DNA from: Tsukamurella paurometabola DSM 20162
GTDB lineage: Bacteria; Actinomycetota; Actinomycetes; Mycobacteriales; Mycobacteriaceae
Assembly: GCF_000092225.1 (NCBI RefSeq)
Contig: NC_014158.1
Location: forward strand, 1,736,001-1,800,000
Direction of reading: 5' to 3'
DNA length: 64,000 nucleotides
In this document: piece after piece, positions 1 through 8,503 of the stretch
Numbering within the stretch: position 1 is the first letter of the stretch
How the letters are laid out: each line of letters begins with the position of its first letter
Program-made: the position numbers and the translations under genes
Notes under the pieces: model-generated
What the model was told of the DNA's origin: nothing
Databases searched by the model: none
What the model saw: only the letters and a program-made list of their open reading frames with translations

Positions 1-92
1 CCTGGGGCGCGCCTGACGAACGTTTCGCCGATGCGGTGCGATTCCTGATCGACGGCCTCGCCGCGCGCCGGCGCGAGGGCGGGGCTACCTGA
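1..92 (+). CDS. C-terminal fragment of a possible TetR-type regulator
   Basis: The open frame enters from the left edge (first full codon at base 3) and stops with TGA at 90-92. The 29 visible residues begin WGAPDERFADAVRF and include FLIDGLAARR. An amphipathic helix of this kind is typical of the last helix of TetR-family ligand domains, where the final helix often reads FxxxLDxLLxG. That is weak evidence, because no DNA-binding domain is in the window. It points at the esterase gene, which ends 5 bp further on the opposite strand. Confidence 0.4.
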   Translation, partial: WGAPDERFADAVRFLIDGLAARRREGGAT

Positions 93-96
93 CCGG

Positions 97-1572
97 TCAG
101 GCCGGGGCGAAGGGTGTCGGCGGGCGGTCCTGCCAGATGCGGCGCGAACGCTCCTCGGGATACGGCGCCGTCGTCGACGGGTCGTCGACGAGCCGGGTGC
201 TCCGGCGCTCGGGGTCGTAGCGGGGCCAGCCCGGATCGCCCGTGGCGCAGAACCGCACCCAGGAGCGGAGCAACTCGTCCGACACCGCGCGCGCACCGTC
301 CGGCGCGTCCTCGCCGAAGAAGAGGACACCCGTGGGGCAGTCGAGAGTGCCGAAGGCGAGTGGGACGTCGATGCTGTGGCAGGCGCCGTAGACCTCGGAC
401 TCCCAACACATCTCGAACAGGAACGAGGTCCCTCCGGCCGCGGCGTTCGCCTCGGCGAGCAGCACGGATGGCATGCGAAAGGTGGCGTCGGAGTAGACGA
501 TCTCGACGGTCTCGTCGGCCGTTGCGCCCGGATACGCGGCGCGGTACTCGGCGGGGTCGCCGGGCGCGAATACCTCGAGGGCCGTGGCGGCGTCCTCCTC
601 GGTGAAGGTGCCGCGCACGCCCATCATGATGCTGAACAGTCGGAACTCGTCGCGCATGTGTCCGGCGAGCAGGTCGACGCCCGCGGCGTTTCCGTCGGCC
701 AGCGCCTCCCATGGGGTCTGCGGCAGCAGGTCCCCGTCGATGACCGGGCAGACGACGATCCCGAGGTGGGCGAGGCGTCCCCACCGGTTCTTGTACGCGG
801 GGGAATCGGCGCAGAGCGCGGTGACCTCCTCGGCCAGGCGTTGCGGCGGGACCTGTGCGAACCCCGCCGCCGTCGGCGCGACGCGCAGGCGCTCGGCGAG
901 CGCGGCCGTGACCTCCGTCGCCAGCGCAGGGGTGATGTTCAGGCCGGGGACGGAGTGGGTGATGGCTCGCCGGAACAGGGGGCGCGCACCGGGGATCGTG
1001 AGCAGTGCCGCTACGGATCCCGCTCCGCCGGAGGTCCCGGCGATGGTGACCGCATCGGGATCGCCGCCGAACGCGGCGATGTTCCGCTGGATCCATTCGA
1101 GCGCGGCGATCTGGTCGAGGAGACCGCGGTTCGACGGTGCGCCGTCGAGTAGCGCGAAGCCTTCGGCGCCCATCCGGCACTGGACGGTCACGACCACGAG
1201 GCCCGCGGTCGCGAGCGCGGTCGGATCGAACATGGGATCCGCCGCGGTGCCGGCCATGTAGCCGCCGCAGGAGATCCACACCAGGACCGGCAGCGCGGAC
1301 CGTCCTGGGTCCGGGGTGCACACCGCCACTGTGAGCCAGTTCGCATCGTCCGACACCTCCGCCTTCGGGCCGGGGCCGGATTGCGGAGGCGGGGGGCCGA
1401 ACTCGATCGCGGGGCGGACACCGTCCCAATGCGGGACCGGCTCGGGGGCGGCGAACCGCAGCGCGCCGACGGGCGGCTGTGCGTAGGGGATGCCACGGAA
1501 GGTCGCGGTGCCGTCGCGGTACTCGCCCTCGACGGTGCCTTCCGCGGTCGTGACCCTGGGTCGCTCGTGCAT
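97..1572 (-). CDS. carboxylesterase type B (carboxylesterase/lipase family)
   Basis: A 491-residue serine hydrolase of the carboxylesterase type B family, expected to cleave carboxylic esters. It opens with the family's FRGIPYAQPPVGALRF signature (about 25-40). The nucleophile elbow GTSGG puts Ser181 as nucleophile, with Glu309 (HMRDEF) and His399 (GACHSIDVPLAF) as probable acid and base. The oxyanion-hole loop reads SCGGYMAG where most members have HGGGF, so the usual His is Ser. No signal peptide is visible, so it is probably cytoplasmic. The start ATG is preceded by AAGGAGA. The gene diverges from a TetR regulator, a common arrangement for a locally repressed esterase; the regulation is inference. 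Confidence 0.88.
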   Translation of the reverse strand: MHERPRVTTAEGTVEGEYRDGTATFRGIPYAQPPVGALRFAAPEPVPHWDGVRPAIEFGPPPPQSGPGPKAEVSDDANWLTVAVCTPDPGRSALPVLVWISCGGYMAGTAADPMFDPTALATAGLVVVTVQCRMGAEGFALLDGAPSNRGLLDQIAALEWIQRNIAAFGGDPDAVTIAGTSGGAGSVAALLTIPGARPLFRRAITHSVPGLNITPALATEVTAALAERLRVAPTAAGFAQVPPQRLAEEVTALCADSPAYKNRWGRLAHLGIVVCPVIDGDLLPQTPWEALADGNAAGVDLLAGHMRDEFRLFSIMMGVRGTFTEEDAATALEVFAPGDPAEYRAAYPGATADETVEIVYSDATFRMPSVLLAEANAAAGGTSFLFEMCWESEVYGACHSIDVPLAFGTLDCPTGVLFFGEDAPDGARAVSDELLRSWVRFCATGDPGWPRYDPERRSTRLVDDPSTTAPYPEERSRRIWQDRPPTPFAPA

Positions 1573-1668
1573 GCCGCGGTCTCCTTCGGCTCGGCGTGTC
1601 CTCGCCTCCGACGTTATCAGCCATCTGTATTATTTCAAGTGTATTGGTGAGGATCGGAGGGTGGCCGG
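1573..1668. promoter_or_regulatory. divergent promoter region between esterase and TetR genes
   Basis: This 96-bp gap between divergent genes holds an AT-rich patch at about 1613-1648, the only such patch nearby. On the minus strand it contains TTGAAA as a possible -35 box. The hexamer TGTATT occurs twice in direct orientation on the plus strand. No convincing palindrome was found, so an operator for the neighbouring TetR protein is plausible but not demonstrated. Confidence 0.35.
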
Positions 1669-2262
1669 GTGCCGAAACAGGTGAACCATCAGGAGCGACG
1701 CGAAATGATCGCGCGGGCGCTGTGGCGCGTCGTGGACCGGCACGGGGTGCTGAAACTGAGCCTGCGCGAGGTCGCCAAGGAAGCGGGCATGTCGCACGGC
1801 CAGCTCCAGCACTACTTCGCGAGTCGTCGCGAGCTGCTCGCGTTCGCCATGGACTTCGCGTCCGAGCAGACCGCCGCCCGGGTGGCCCTCGGACTCGCCG
1901 AGCTCGGGCCGGACCCGCACCCCCGCGATGTGCTGCGCTTGACCCTCACCGAGATGCTGCCCCTGCATTCCGACGCCCGGGTGACCAGTCGTATGAGCGC
2001 CGCCTACATCCTGGAAGCGCTGCACGACACCGAGATCCGTGAACGCGCCCGCGACGGCATGCAGCAGGGGCGGTCGCAGGTCCAGTCGCTCATCGCGGGT
2101 GCGATCGCCGACGGCTCCATCGCGCCGGAACGGGACCCGGTCGTCGAGACCGATCGCGTCCTGGCGCTGACCGGTCTGACGCCCCTGCTGGACCTCGGCG
2201 TCCTCGGGCCGGCGGAGGCGCTCGCCGCGGTCGACCGGCACCTCGAGGAGCTGTTCGCGTAA
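1669..2262 (+). CDS. TetR/AcrR family transcriptional regulator
   Basis: A 197-residue TetR-type repressor. The N-terminal helix-turn-helix covers about residues 10-55, with LSLREVAKEAGMSHGQLQHY as the turn and recognition helices followed by FASRRELLAFAM. The rest is an alpha-helical ligand and dimerisation domain with no recognisable ligand signature. The start is GTG at 1669, chosen because GGAGG (1656-1660) sits 8 bases upstream. It diverges from the carboxylesterase and lies 87 bp before the symporter gene on the same strand, so either neighbour could be its target. Confidence 0.85.
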   Translation: MPKQVNHQERREMIARALWRVVDRHGVLKLSLREVAKEAGMSHGQLQHYFASRRELLAFAMDFASEQTAARVALGLAELGPDPHPRDVLRLTLTEMLPLHSDARVTSRMSAAYILEALHDTEIRERARDGMQQGRSQVQSLIAGAIADGSIAPERDPVVETDRVLALTGLTPLLDLGVLGPAEALAAVDRHLEELFA

Positions 2263-2337
2263 CGCAGCTTTATCGAGGCTTTGCAAAATGTTTGTTTCGG
2301 ATTGACGCATCACCGCCTCGCGTGCCGTCGTGCTGCG

Positions 2338-2343
2338 TACGGT
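2338..2343 (+). promoter_or_regulatory. -10 box of the symporter gene, leaderless layout
   Basis: TACGGT ends 6 bases before the ATG at 2350, so transcription would begin at or next to the start codon. No Shine-Dalgarno sequence precedes this ATG. Confidence 0.45.
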
Positions 2344-2657
2344 CGGACCATGTCAGAGCTGATCGCAACGCTGAACGAATACGTCTGGAGCCCGCCGCTG
2401 GTGTTCCTCTGCCTCGGTGCGGGGGTGTACTTCAGCATCCGTTCGCGATTCGTCCAGGTGCGGCAAATCCCGGCGATGATCAAGCAGCTCATCGGCGGAG
2501 AGAAGTCCGACAGCGGGGTGAGCTCCTTTCAGGCGCTGGCGATCTCACTGGCGGGACGGGTGGGCACCGGCAATATCGCGGGCGTCGCGACGGCCATCGC
2601 CTTCGGCGGCCCCGGCGCGCTGTTCTGGATGTGGGTGATGGCCTTCCTCGGCGCTTC

Positions 2658-2660
2658 CAC
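2658..2660. repeat. target site duplication, left copy (CAC)
   Basis: CAC directly left of the insertion sequence. It is repeated at 4002-4004, and keeping one copy restores the symporter frame. Confidence 0.85.
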
Positions 2661-2687
2661 GGGCCTTGCCCCTGGATCTTGGACACG
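2661..2687 (+). repeat. left terminal inverted repeat of the insertion sequence
   Basis: 27 bp beginning GGGCCTTGCCCC and ending TTGGACACG. It pairs with 3975-4001 with four mismatches. Confidence 0.85.
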
Positions 2688-2699
2688 ATGTCATTTCGG

Positions 2700-3608
2700 T
2701 TATGCCGCTTGCGTGAGCGTAGCGCGGTAGGCGGTTTCGTAGGTGTTTGGTGTGATGTTGCCGATCGCGGAGTGCCGGCGGCGGGTGTTGTAGCGGTTGG
2801 CCCACCGGAACACGGCCCGGTAGGCCGTGGCCTGGTCGCCGAACGCTGGTCGGCCTTGGAGGAGTTCGCGTTTGAGGGTCGCGTTGAAGCTCTCAGCGAG
2901 GGCGTTGTCCGCGGACGAGCCGATCGCTCCCATCGACTGGGTCACGCCGAAGTGCTCGCAGAGGGCGGTGTAGGCCTTCGAGGTGTAGACCGACCCGTGG
3001 TCGGAGTGAAAGATCGCCCCAGCCAGGGTGCCGCGTTCGCGCTGCGCGGCCCGTAGTGCGTTTTCGACGAGCTCGGTGCGCATGTGAGTGGCCATCGACC
3101 AGCCTGCCAGCTTGCGTGAGCCCAGGTCGATGACCGACGCGAGGTAGAGGTTGCTGCCGTCGGCGATGGGCAGGTAGGTGATGTCGCCGACGTAGCGGCG
3201 ACCAGGACCGCCGGTGCTGAAGTTCCTGCCGATCAGATCTGGGAAGCGTCGACCGGACTGATCCGGGACGGTTGTCTTCACACGCTTGCGGAGCCGGATT
3301 CCGGCCAGGCCGTGCTCACGCATCACGCGCGCCACGCGCTTGTGGTTGACCCGCTCACTCTCGGCTGCGCCGGCGTTGAGGTCAGCGGTGATCCGAGGCG
3401 CTCCGTAAGCACGATCCCCGCCCTGTTTCGGGTCTTGCAGCACCCGGATCCGGCCCGCCAGCACCGAGTCAGCCGCCGTCCGCGCGGCCCGCCCCTGCGC
3501 TGCAGCGAGCCACGCGTAGAACGACGACCGCGCGATCCCAATCACCTGGCACAACCGCTTCACGCCGTAGGCGTCCTTGTGGTCCTCAACGAACTGGAAG
3601 CGGTTCAC
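2700..3608 (-). CDS. IS3-family transposase OrfB (DDE integrase catalytic subunit)
   Basis: About 302 residues. It is the catalytic half of an IS3-type transposase, with an HTH_21-like N-terminus followed by an rve integrase core. The DDE triad is visible as Asp in VGDITYLP, Asp in FHSDHGSVY and Glu in NALAESFNATLKREL. The C-terminus has the family's YNTRRRHSAIGNITP motif. The GTG start at 3608 overlaps the orfA stop in a GTGA arrangement. OrfB may therefore be made by coupled initiation, by ribosomal frameshifting to an OrfAB fusion as in other IS3 elements, or by both. No classical A6G slippery run was seen. Confidence 0.92.
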   Translation of the reverse strand: MNRFQFVEDHKDAYGVKRLCQVIGIARSSFYAWLAAAQGRAARTAADSVLAGRIRVLQDPKQGGDRAYGAPRITADLNAGAAESERVNHKRVARVMREHGLAGIRLRKRVKTTVPDQSGRRFPDLIGRNFSTGGPGRRYVGDITYLPIADGSNLYLASVIDLGSRKLAGWSMATHMRTELVENALRAAQRERGTLAGAIFHSDHGSVYTSKAYTALCEHFGVTQSMGAIGSSADNALAESFNATLKRELLQGRPAFGDQATAYRAVFRWANRYNTRRRHSAIGNITPNTYETAYRATLTQAA

Positions 3609-3934
3609 CAACTCGTCTCCCCGGCGAAATACTTCGCCGCCTGACGGAGAATGTCGCGTTCCTCAGCAAGCTTTGCCTGCTCGACCCGCAACACCCCATT
3701 CTCGGCCTCCAGCCTCGTGATCCTCGCCGCCTGCGACTCCCGCCGCCCCACTGACACCCCCGCCGCAGCCGACGCGGTCCTCGTCCCGGAGCCGAGCTTG
3801 TCGACCCACCCCTTCAACGATCCCCGGGGCACACCCAAATCCGCCGCGATCCCCTGCAACGTCGCACCCGGCGTCGACTCATACAAGTCCACCGCCCGGC
3901 ACCGGAACTCATCGGTGTAACTCTTCCTGGCCAT
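3605..3934 (-). CDS. IS3-family transposase OrfA (DNA-binding subunit)
   Basis: About 109 residues. An N-terminal helix-turn-helix of the IS3/IS911 type (SYTDEFRCRAVDLYES, then IAADLGVPRGSLKGWV) binds the element ends. A C-terminal leucine-zipper-like segment (ARITRLEAENGVLRVEQAKL) probably mediates multimerisation with OrfB. The start at 3934 gives the usual MARKSYTDEF N-terminus. An in-frame ATG at 3961 would add 9 residues, and neither start has a good ribosome-binding site. Confidence 0.88.
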   Translation of the reverse strand: MARKSYTDEFRCRAVDLYESTPGATLQGIAADLGVPRGSLKGWVDKLGSGTRTASAAAGVSVGRRESQAARITRLEAENGVLRVEQAKLAEERDILRQAAKYFAGETSW

Positions 3935-3974
3935 CCTTGGATTCTCACTTCCCCCAGCCATGTGCTGGATTACA

Positions 3975-4001
3975 CGTGTCCAAGAACAGGGGGTAAGGCC
4001 C
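3975..4001 (-). repeat. right terminal inverted repeat of the insertion sequence
   Basis: 27 bp; read on the minus strand it begins GGGCCTTACCCC and ends TTGGACACG. It lies just upstream of orfA, so the orfA promoter must be in or next to it. Confidence 0.85.
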
Positions 4002-4004
4002 CAC
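4002..4004. repeat. target site duplication, right copy (CAC)
   Basis: CAC directly right of the insertion sequence, matching 2658-2660. Confidence 0.85.
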
Positions 4005-5249
4005 ATCCTTCGTCGAATGCACGCTCGGTCAGATCTACAAGGAACGCGACCGGCTGACGGGGGAGTACCGCGGCGGGCCCGCGTACTACTTCTCCCGTGC
4101 TTGGGCGCACACCCGATACGCTCTCGCCGGCCGGGTGTACGGCCTGATCTTCGCTGCGGTGACCGTGCTCGCCTGCGGACTATTGATGCCCATGGTCCAG
4201 GCCAACTCGATGGCGGTCGCGATGGACGGCGCGTGGGGTGTGCAGCCCTGGGTGGCCGCCGTCGGCATCGTGATCGTTCTGGCCTTCGTGATCATCGGCG
4301 GTGTCAAGCGGATCGCCACCTTCGCCACCGTCGTGGTGCCGTTCATGGCGATCGTCTACATCGCCGCAGCCCTGGTCGTGATGGTCGTCAACGCCTCCGT
4401 GGTTCCCGAGGTCTTCACGCTGGTGATCGCGTCCGCCTTCGGCCTGGAGGCGGGGATCGGTGGCGCCGTCGGTGCGGCGATCATGTGGGGCGTCAAACGT
4501 GGCATCTACTCCAATGAGGCCGGCCAGGGCACCGGGCCGCACGCCGCGGCCGCCGCCGAGGTCAGTCATCCCGCCAAGCAGGGCCTGGTGCAGGCCTTCG
4601 CGGTCTACGTCGACACCCTCTTCGTATGCTCCGCGACGGGGTTTCTCATCCTGAGCACCGGTGCCTACAAGGTCTTCGACGGCGATGCGCAGACCGCGCC
4701 CGTGATTGCGGACGGTGGCGCGCTCACCGGCGATCCGACCGTCGGGCCGGCCTATCCGCAGCAGGGCTTCGACACCGTCTTCCATGGCGCCGGAGCCAGC
4801 TTCATCGCGATCTCTCTGGCCTTCTTCTGCTTCACCACGATCGTCGCCTACTACTACATGGCCGAGACGAATCTGCGGTTCCTGATGGGCCGAGCGGCGA
4901 CCTACGTGATCCCGGGAATCAACTCGCCGCTCGGGCGCACGCTGACGCTCCTGCTTCAGGCGTTGATCCTGGTGTCGGTCGCCTTCGGCGCGGTTGCGAC
5001 GGCGAAGGACGCCTGGGCGATGGGTGATCTCGGTGTGGGCCTGATGGCCTGGCTGAACGTGTTGGGGATCCTGGTGTTGCAGAACGCGGCCTTCGCGGCA
5101 TTGCGCGACTTCGAGCGGCAGCAGAAAATGGGGATCGACCCGCAGTTCGACCCCGCCGGCCTCGGCATCGTCGGTGCGGACTTCTGGGACAAGCGCGCTG
5201 AGGAACGTCGCGCCGACCCCGTCGACGCCTAACGCGGTGTGTGCCGCCC

Positions 5250-5278
5250 ACCTGCGAGATCGCGACGATTTCGCAGGT
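5250..5278. other. inverted repeat downstream of the symporter gene, near the rpsB promoter
   Basis: Perfect 8-bp arms ACCTGCGA (5250-5257) and TCGCAGGT (5271-5278) with a 13-base loop. It starts 17 bp after the symporter stop and overlaps the expected -35 region of rpsB. It could be a weak terminator for the symporter gene or a binding site; no T-run follows. Confidence 0.4.
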
Positions 5279-5298
5279 CGACGACTGCGGCGTACACT
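5269..5298 (+). promoter_or_regulatory. rpsB promoter candidate
   Basis: TACACT at 5293-5298 matches the actinobacterial -10 box. The -35 position offers only TTTCGC (5269-5274) at 18-bp spacing, so the call rests mainly on the -10 box and the location. It would give a 5' leader of about 190 nt. Confidence 0.5.
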
Positions 5299-5375
5299 GG
5301 ATTCGCGCTCCGTCCCTATGGCGGAGTGACTTCGCGTGTTCCCCCGGCGCCCCAGGGCGTGCCGAGCAGCGCGGT

Positions 5376-5393
5376 CTCCCTTCCCCAAGGGAG
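5376..5393 (+). other. hairpin in the rpsB leader
   Basis: CTCCCTT and AAGGGAG form a perfect 7-bp stem with a CCCC loop in the untranslated leader of rpsB. S2 is known to autoregulate its own mRNA in other bacteria. A role for this stem is inference. Confidence 0.4.
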
Positions 5394-5497
5394 TGCAGCT
5401 CGACGGAACACCAGGACACCGCGCCCGATCTCGACCCGCTGACCAGTGGGAACGAGGTCGTCGCGGCGTGAGAAACTGCAACTACGAAAGAGGCATC

Positions 5498-6346
5498 ATG
5501 GCAGTCGTCACCATGAAGCAGCTGCTGGACAGCGGCGCGCACTTCGGTCATCAGACCCGCCGGTGGAACCCGAAGATGAAGCGTTTCATCTTCACCGACC
5601 GCAACGGCATCTACATCATCGATCTGCAGCAGACGCTGACCTACATCGATAAGGCCTACGAGTTCGTCAAGGAGGCCGTCGCCCACGGTGGCACCGTTCT
5701 CTTCGTCGGTACCAAGAAGCAGGCCCAGGAGAGCATCGCCGAGGAGGCCACTCGCGTCGGCATGCCCTACGTGAACCAGCGCTGGCTGGGCGGCATGCTC
5801 ACCAACTTCCAGACGGTCCACAAGCGTCTTCAGCGCATGAAGGAGCTGGAGACCATGGAGCAGACCGGTGGCTTCGAGGGTCGCACCAAGAAGGAAATCC
5901 TCATGCTCACGCGTGAGAAGAACAAGCTCGAGCGCACCCTCGGCGGTATCCGCGATATGGCCAAGGTCCCCTCGGCCATCTGGGTCGTGGACACCAACAA
6001 GGAGCACATCGCCGTGGGCGAGGCGCGCAAGCTGGGCATCCCGGTCATCGCGATCCTCGACACCAACTGCGATCCCGACCTCGTCGACTACCCGATCCCG
6101 GGCAACGACGACGCCATTCGGTCTGCTGCCCTGCTGACCAAGGTCGTGGCTTCGGCCGTGGCCGAGGGCGTGCAGGCCCGCGCCGGTGTCGCCGGTGGCG
6201 ACGCCAAGCCCGAGGCCGGTGCCGGTGAGCCCCTCGCCGAGTGGGAGCAGGAGCTGCTCGAGTCGGCCACCGTCGCCACCGCCGGTGACGAGGCCAAGGC
6301 CACCGAGGCTCCCGCCTCGGCGCCCACCGAGACCCCGGAAGCCTGA
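5498..6346 (+). CDS. rpsB: 30S ribosomal protein S2
   Basis: A 282-residue S2 that binds the 16S rRNA head/body junction of the small subunit. The N-terminus [20 protein letters not shown], the [16 protein letters not shown] block and [12 protein letters not shown] are diagnostic. The family signature near [25 protein letters not shown] follows. The last 50 residues are an Ala/Glu-rich extension typical of actinobacterial S2. The start is ATG at 5498 after AAAGAGG; in-frame upstream codons would add non-homologous sequence. It is followed 48 bp later by tsf, the usual pair. Confidence 0.97.
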   Translation: MAVVTMKQLLDSGAHFGHQTRRWNPKMKRFIFTDRNGIYIIDLQQTLTYIDKAYEFVKEAVAHGGTVLFVGTKKQAQESIAEEATRVGMPYVNQRWLGGMLTNFQTVHKRLQRMKELETMEQTGGFEGRTKKEILMLTREKNKLERTLGGIRDMAKVPSAIWVVDTNKEHIAVGEARKLGIPVIAILDTNCDPDLVDYPIPGNDDAIRSAALLTKVVASAVAEGVQARAGVAGGDAKPEAGAGEPLAEWEQELLESATVATAGDEAKATEAPASAPTETPEA

Positions 6347-6394
6347 TCGGGCGACCGGTCGCACGACCTTCCCTTCTACGAACAGGAGTCGCAC

Positions 6395-7219
6395 ATGGCG
6401 AACTACACCGCCGCTGATGTCAAGCGTCTCCGCGACCTCACCGGGTCGGGGATGATGGACTGCAAGAACGCGCTCACCGAGACCGACGGCGATTTCGACA
6501 AGGCCGTCGAGGTGCTGCGCATCAAGGGCGCCAAGGACGTCGGCAAGCGCGCCGGTCGTTCCACCGCCGAGGGCCTCGTGTCCGCCAAGGACGGCGTGCT
6601 CATCGAGCTCAACTCCGAGACCGACTTCGTCGCGAAGAACGAGGAGTTCCAGCAGCTCGCCGACGCGATCGTCGGCGCCGCTGCCGCATCGGACGCCGCG
6701 ACCGTCGAGGCCGTACTCGAGCTGCCGCTCGACGGCGAGACCGTCGCATCGCGCATCGAGGCCGCGTCGGCCAAGCTGGGCGAGAAGCTCGTCCTGCGTC
6801 GCGTCGCTCGGTACGACGGCCCCGTCGCCGTCTACCTGCACAAGCGCAGCTCGGACCTGCCGCCCGCCGTGGGCGTGCTCGTCTCGTACTCGGGTGACGG
6901 TGACACCGCCGCCGAGGCCGCCCGTGGCGCCGGTATGCAGGTGGCCGCGCTCAAGGCGCGCTACGCCAGCCGGGATGAGGTTCCGGCCGACGTCATCGAG
7001 AACGAGCGTCGCATCGCCGAGGAGACCGCGCGTGCCGAGGGCAAGCCGGAGCAGGCGCTGCCGAAGATCATCGAGGGCAAGACCGTGGCCTACTACAAGG
7101 ACACCGTTCTCCCCGATCAGGCTTCGGTGACCGACAGCAAGAAGTCGGTCCAGCAGGTCCTCGATGAGGCCGGCGTGAAGGTGCTCGCCTTCACCCGCTT
7201 CGAGGTCGGCCAGGAGTAA
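6395..7219 (+). CDS. tsf: elongation factor Ts
   Basis: A 274-residue EF-Ts, the guanine-nucleotide exchange factor for EF-Tu. The N-terminal UBA-like domain with [16 protein letters not shown] and the coiled, two-lobed core with [15 protein letters not shown] are clear family signatures. ATG 6395 follows ACAGGAG at a normal distance. It is cotranscribed with rpsB and ends just before a strong hairpin terminator. Confidence 0.97.
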   Translation: MANYTAADVKRLRDLTGSGMMDCKNALTETDGDFDKAVEVLRIKGAKDVGKRAGRSTAEGLVSAKDGVLIELNSETDFVAKNEEFQQLADAIVGAAAASDAATVEAVLELPLDGETVASRIEAASAKLGEKLVLRRVARYDGPVAVYLHKRSSDLPPAVGVLVSYSGDGDTAAEAARGAGMQVAALKARYASRDEVPADVIENERRIAEETARAEGKPEQALPKIIEGKTVAYYKDTVLPDQASVTDSKKSVQQVLDEAGVKVLAFTRFEVGQE

Positions 7220-7230
7220 TCCTTTCCGCC

Positions 7231-7282
7231 CTTCGGGCCGTCCGGGTGCTGTTCGCAGCGCCTGGACGGCCCGAAGTCGTTT
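7231..7282 (+). terminator. intrinsic terminator after rpsB-tsf
   Basis: A 16-bp stem formed by 7231-7246 (CTTCGGGCCGTCCGGG) and 7261-7276, with one G-T mismatch and a 14-base loop, followed by TCGTTT. It lies 11 bp after the tsf stop. Confidence 0.85.
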
Positions 7283-7339
7283 CGCGGGTGTGCGGAAATC
7301 TTCAAGCCCGACGGTGCCGCCGGGTGTCAGGGTGGAGTC

Positions 7340-7735
7340 ATGAACACCACACGCACCGATACCAACATCTGGCCCGGACTCACCTACACCGACCCGCTCG
7401 CCGCCCGGGACTGGCTGCGCCGCCTCGGATTCGAGGACGGCATCGTCGTCGAGGGCGACGGTGACGGCGAGGTGGTCCATTCCGAGATGCTGTGGCCCGA
7501 CGGCGGCCGCGTGATGATCCACTCCGCCTGCAAACAGGACAAGACCTTCTCCTCGGTGCCCGGCAGCGGCAACCTCTACGTGGTGGTCGCCGACCCCGAT
7601 GCCGTCTACGCCCGGGCCAAGGACATCAACGCCACCCTGGTGCGCGATATGGCCGAAGAGGACTATGGGTCCCGGGGATTCTCCGTCGCCGACCCGGAGG
7701 GCAACACATGGAGTTTCGGTACCTACGCGGGGTGA
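7340..7735 (+). CDS. VOC family protein (glyoxalase/bleomycin-resistance fold)
   Basis: 131 residues with the beta-alpha-beta-beta-beta modules of the vicinal-oxygen-chelate superfamily: WPGLTYTDPLAARDWLRRLGF at the start and the terminal GFSVADPEGNTWSFGTY strand that usually supplies a metal ligand. The substrate cannot be read from the sequence. Many relatives bind small molecules or metals without enzymatic activity. The ATG at 7340 follows GGTGGAG. It overlaps the start of an AraC-type regulator by 28 nt, which suggests a two-gene unit and possibly a ligand shared with that regulator (inference). Confidence 0.82.
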   Translation: MNTTRTDTNIWPGLTYTDPLAARDWLRRLGFEDGIVVEGDGDGEVVHSEMLWPDGGRVMIHSACKQDKTFSSVPGSGNLYVVVADPDAVYARAKDINATLVRDMAEEDYGSRGFSVADPEGNTWSFGTYAG

Positions 7736-8493
7736 CGCACCCCGCGATCGCCCGGGCCGTTGCCTACGACATCAGCGGAGTCGTCCCGGGCACCCACCTC
7801 GCCGTTCCCTCGCCGACGCTCACGATGATCATCGACCTCGGCCACGGCCTGGACCTGACGGGGCCGGGTCTAACCGGGCGCACCACCTTCCGGCGCTGCC
7901 TGTCCGGGATGCACCCGACGCCGTATTGGGTACATCACGACGGGCTGCAACGCGGTGTCCAGGTGGACGTCGCACCCAGCTTGGTGCGGGCCCTCACCGG
8001 CGCCCCCGCGGCCGAACTCGCAGGAGAGGCCGTCGAACTCGACGACCTCCACCCGCGGCTCGCCGCCGAGTTGCACGGGCGGGTCGCCGCGGCGTCCGTC
8101 GCCGACCGGGAGACCATCGCCGCCTCGGTGCTGGCGAGGTACGCCACGTCCGGCCGCGAGGTCCAGCCCGACGCCGCCGCGGCCTGGTCGCTCCTCGCCG
8201 CCCGCCGCGGGCGGGTCACCGTCGCCGAGCTCGTGGAGCGATCCGGCTGGTCGGCTCGGTACCTCGCGATGAAGTTCACCGCTGAGTTCGGCATGGGCAT
8301 CAAAGAGACCGCTCGCCTGATGCGCTTCGACGCCGCACGACGCGACCTCGAAGGCGGTCGCGCCGCCGCCGAGGTCGCCGCGCAGCGCGGCTATTCCGAC
8401 CAGGCGCACCTCAGCCGTGAGGTGCGCACCTTCCTGGGGCTCACCCCGTCGGCCTACCTCGCGCTCCGCGAGAGCGAGTTCGTCCCTGTGTAG
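7708..8493 (+). CDS. AraC family transcriptional regulator
   Basis: 261 residues. The C-terminal quarter is an AraC double helix-turn-helix: VTVAELVERSGWSARYL for the first HTH and AEVAAQRGYSDQAHLSREVR for the second, ending FLGLTPSAYL. The N-terminal part is the variable sensor region. The start is ATG 7708 because GGAGG at 7696-7700 lies 7 bases upstream, inside the end of the VOC gene. The two are therefore translationally coupled. The target is unknown; the VOC gene and the following SGNH hydrolase are candidates. Confidence 0.85.
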   Translation: MEFRYLRGVTHPAIARAVAYDISGVVPGTHLAVPSPTLTMIIDLGHGLDLTGPGLTGRTTFRRCLSGMHPTPYWVHHDGLQRGVQVDVAPSLVRALTGAPAAELAGEAVELDDLHPRLAAELHGRVAAASVADRETIAASVLARYATSGREVQPDAAAAWSLLAARRGRVTVAELVERSGWSARYLAMKFTAEFGMGIKETARLMRFDAARRDLEGGRAAAEVAAQRGYSDQAHLSREVRTFLGLTPSAYLALRESEFVPV

Positions 8494-8503
8494 TGTCGCC
8501 GGG

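Larger units (their letters stand above)
2661..4001 (-). mobile_element. complete IS3-family insertion sequence, 1341 bp
   Basis: The element has 27-bp imperfect terminal inverted repeats (2661-2687 and 3975-4001, 23 of 27 matching) that begin GGGCCTT and end in TTGGACACG. It is flanked by a CAC target duplication at 2658-2660 and 4002-4004. It carries two overlapping transposase frames, orfA then orfB, reading opposite to the host gene. Length, termini, 3-bp duplication and orfA/orfB layout all fit the IS3 family. Both frames are open and the ends are intact, so it may still be mobile. It was not matched to a named element. Confidence 0.92.
2350..5232 (+). pseudogene. sodium:alanine symporter (AGCS family) disrupted by an insertion sequence
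   Basis: The two halves of an AGCS-family Na+:amino-acid symporter are separated by the insertion at 2661-4001. The left half (2350-2660) ends in AFLGAST and the right half resumes as SFVECTLGQIYKERD. Removing the element and one CAC copy restores an uninterrupted frame across GAST-SFVE, giving about 512 residues, a normal size for the family. The right half carries family motifs such as GGPAYYF, SNEAGQGTGPHAAA and the last membrane spans, and stops at TAA 5230-5232. Apart from the insertion no damage is seen, which suggests a recent event. As it stands only a truncated protein of about 126 residues would be made. Confidence 0.92.

Noticed and set aside
2661-4001. Left and right symporter halves as two independent genes
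   Set aside because: The target duplication and in-frame junction show they are one interrupted gene.
4919-7522. 867-residue minus-strand open frame opposite rpsB and tsf
   Set aside because: Gly/Asp/His/Leu-rich composition of a GC-driven antisense frame. The plus strand carries unmistakable rpsB and tsf.
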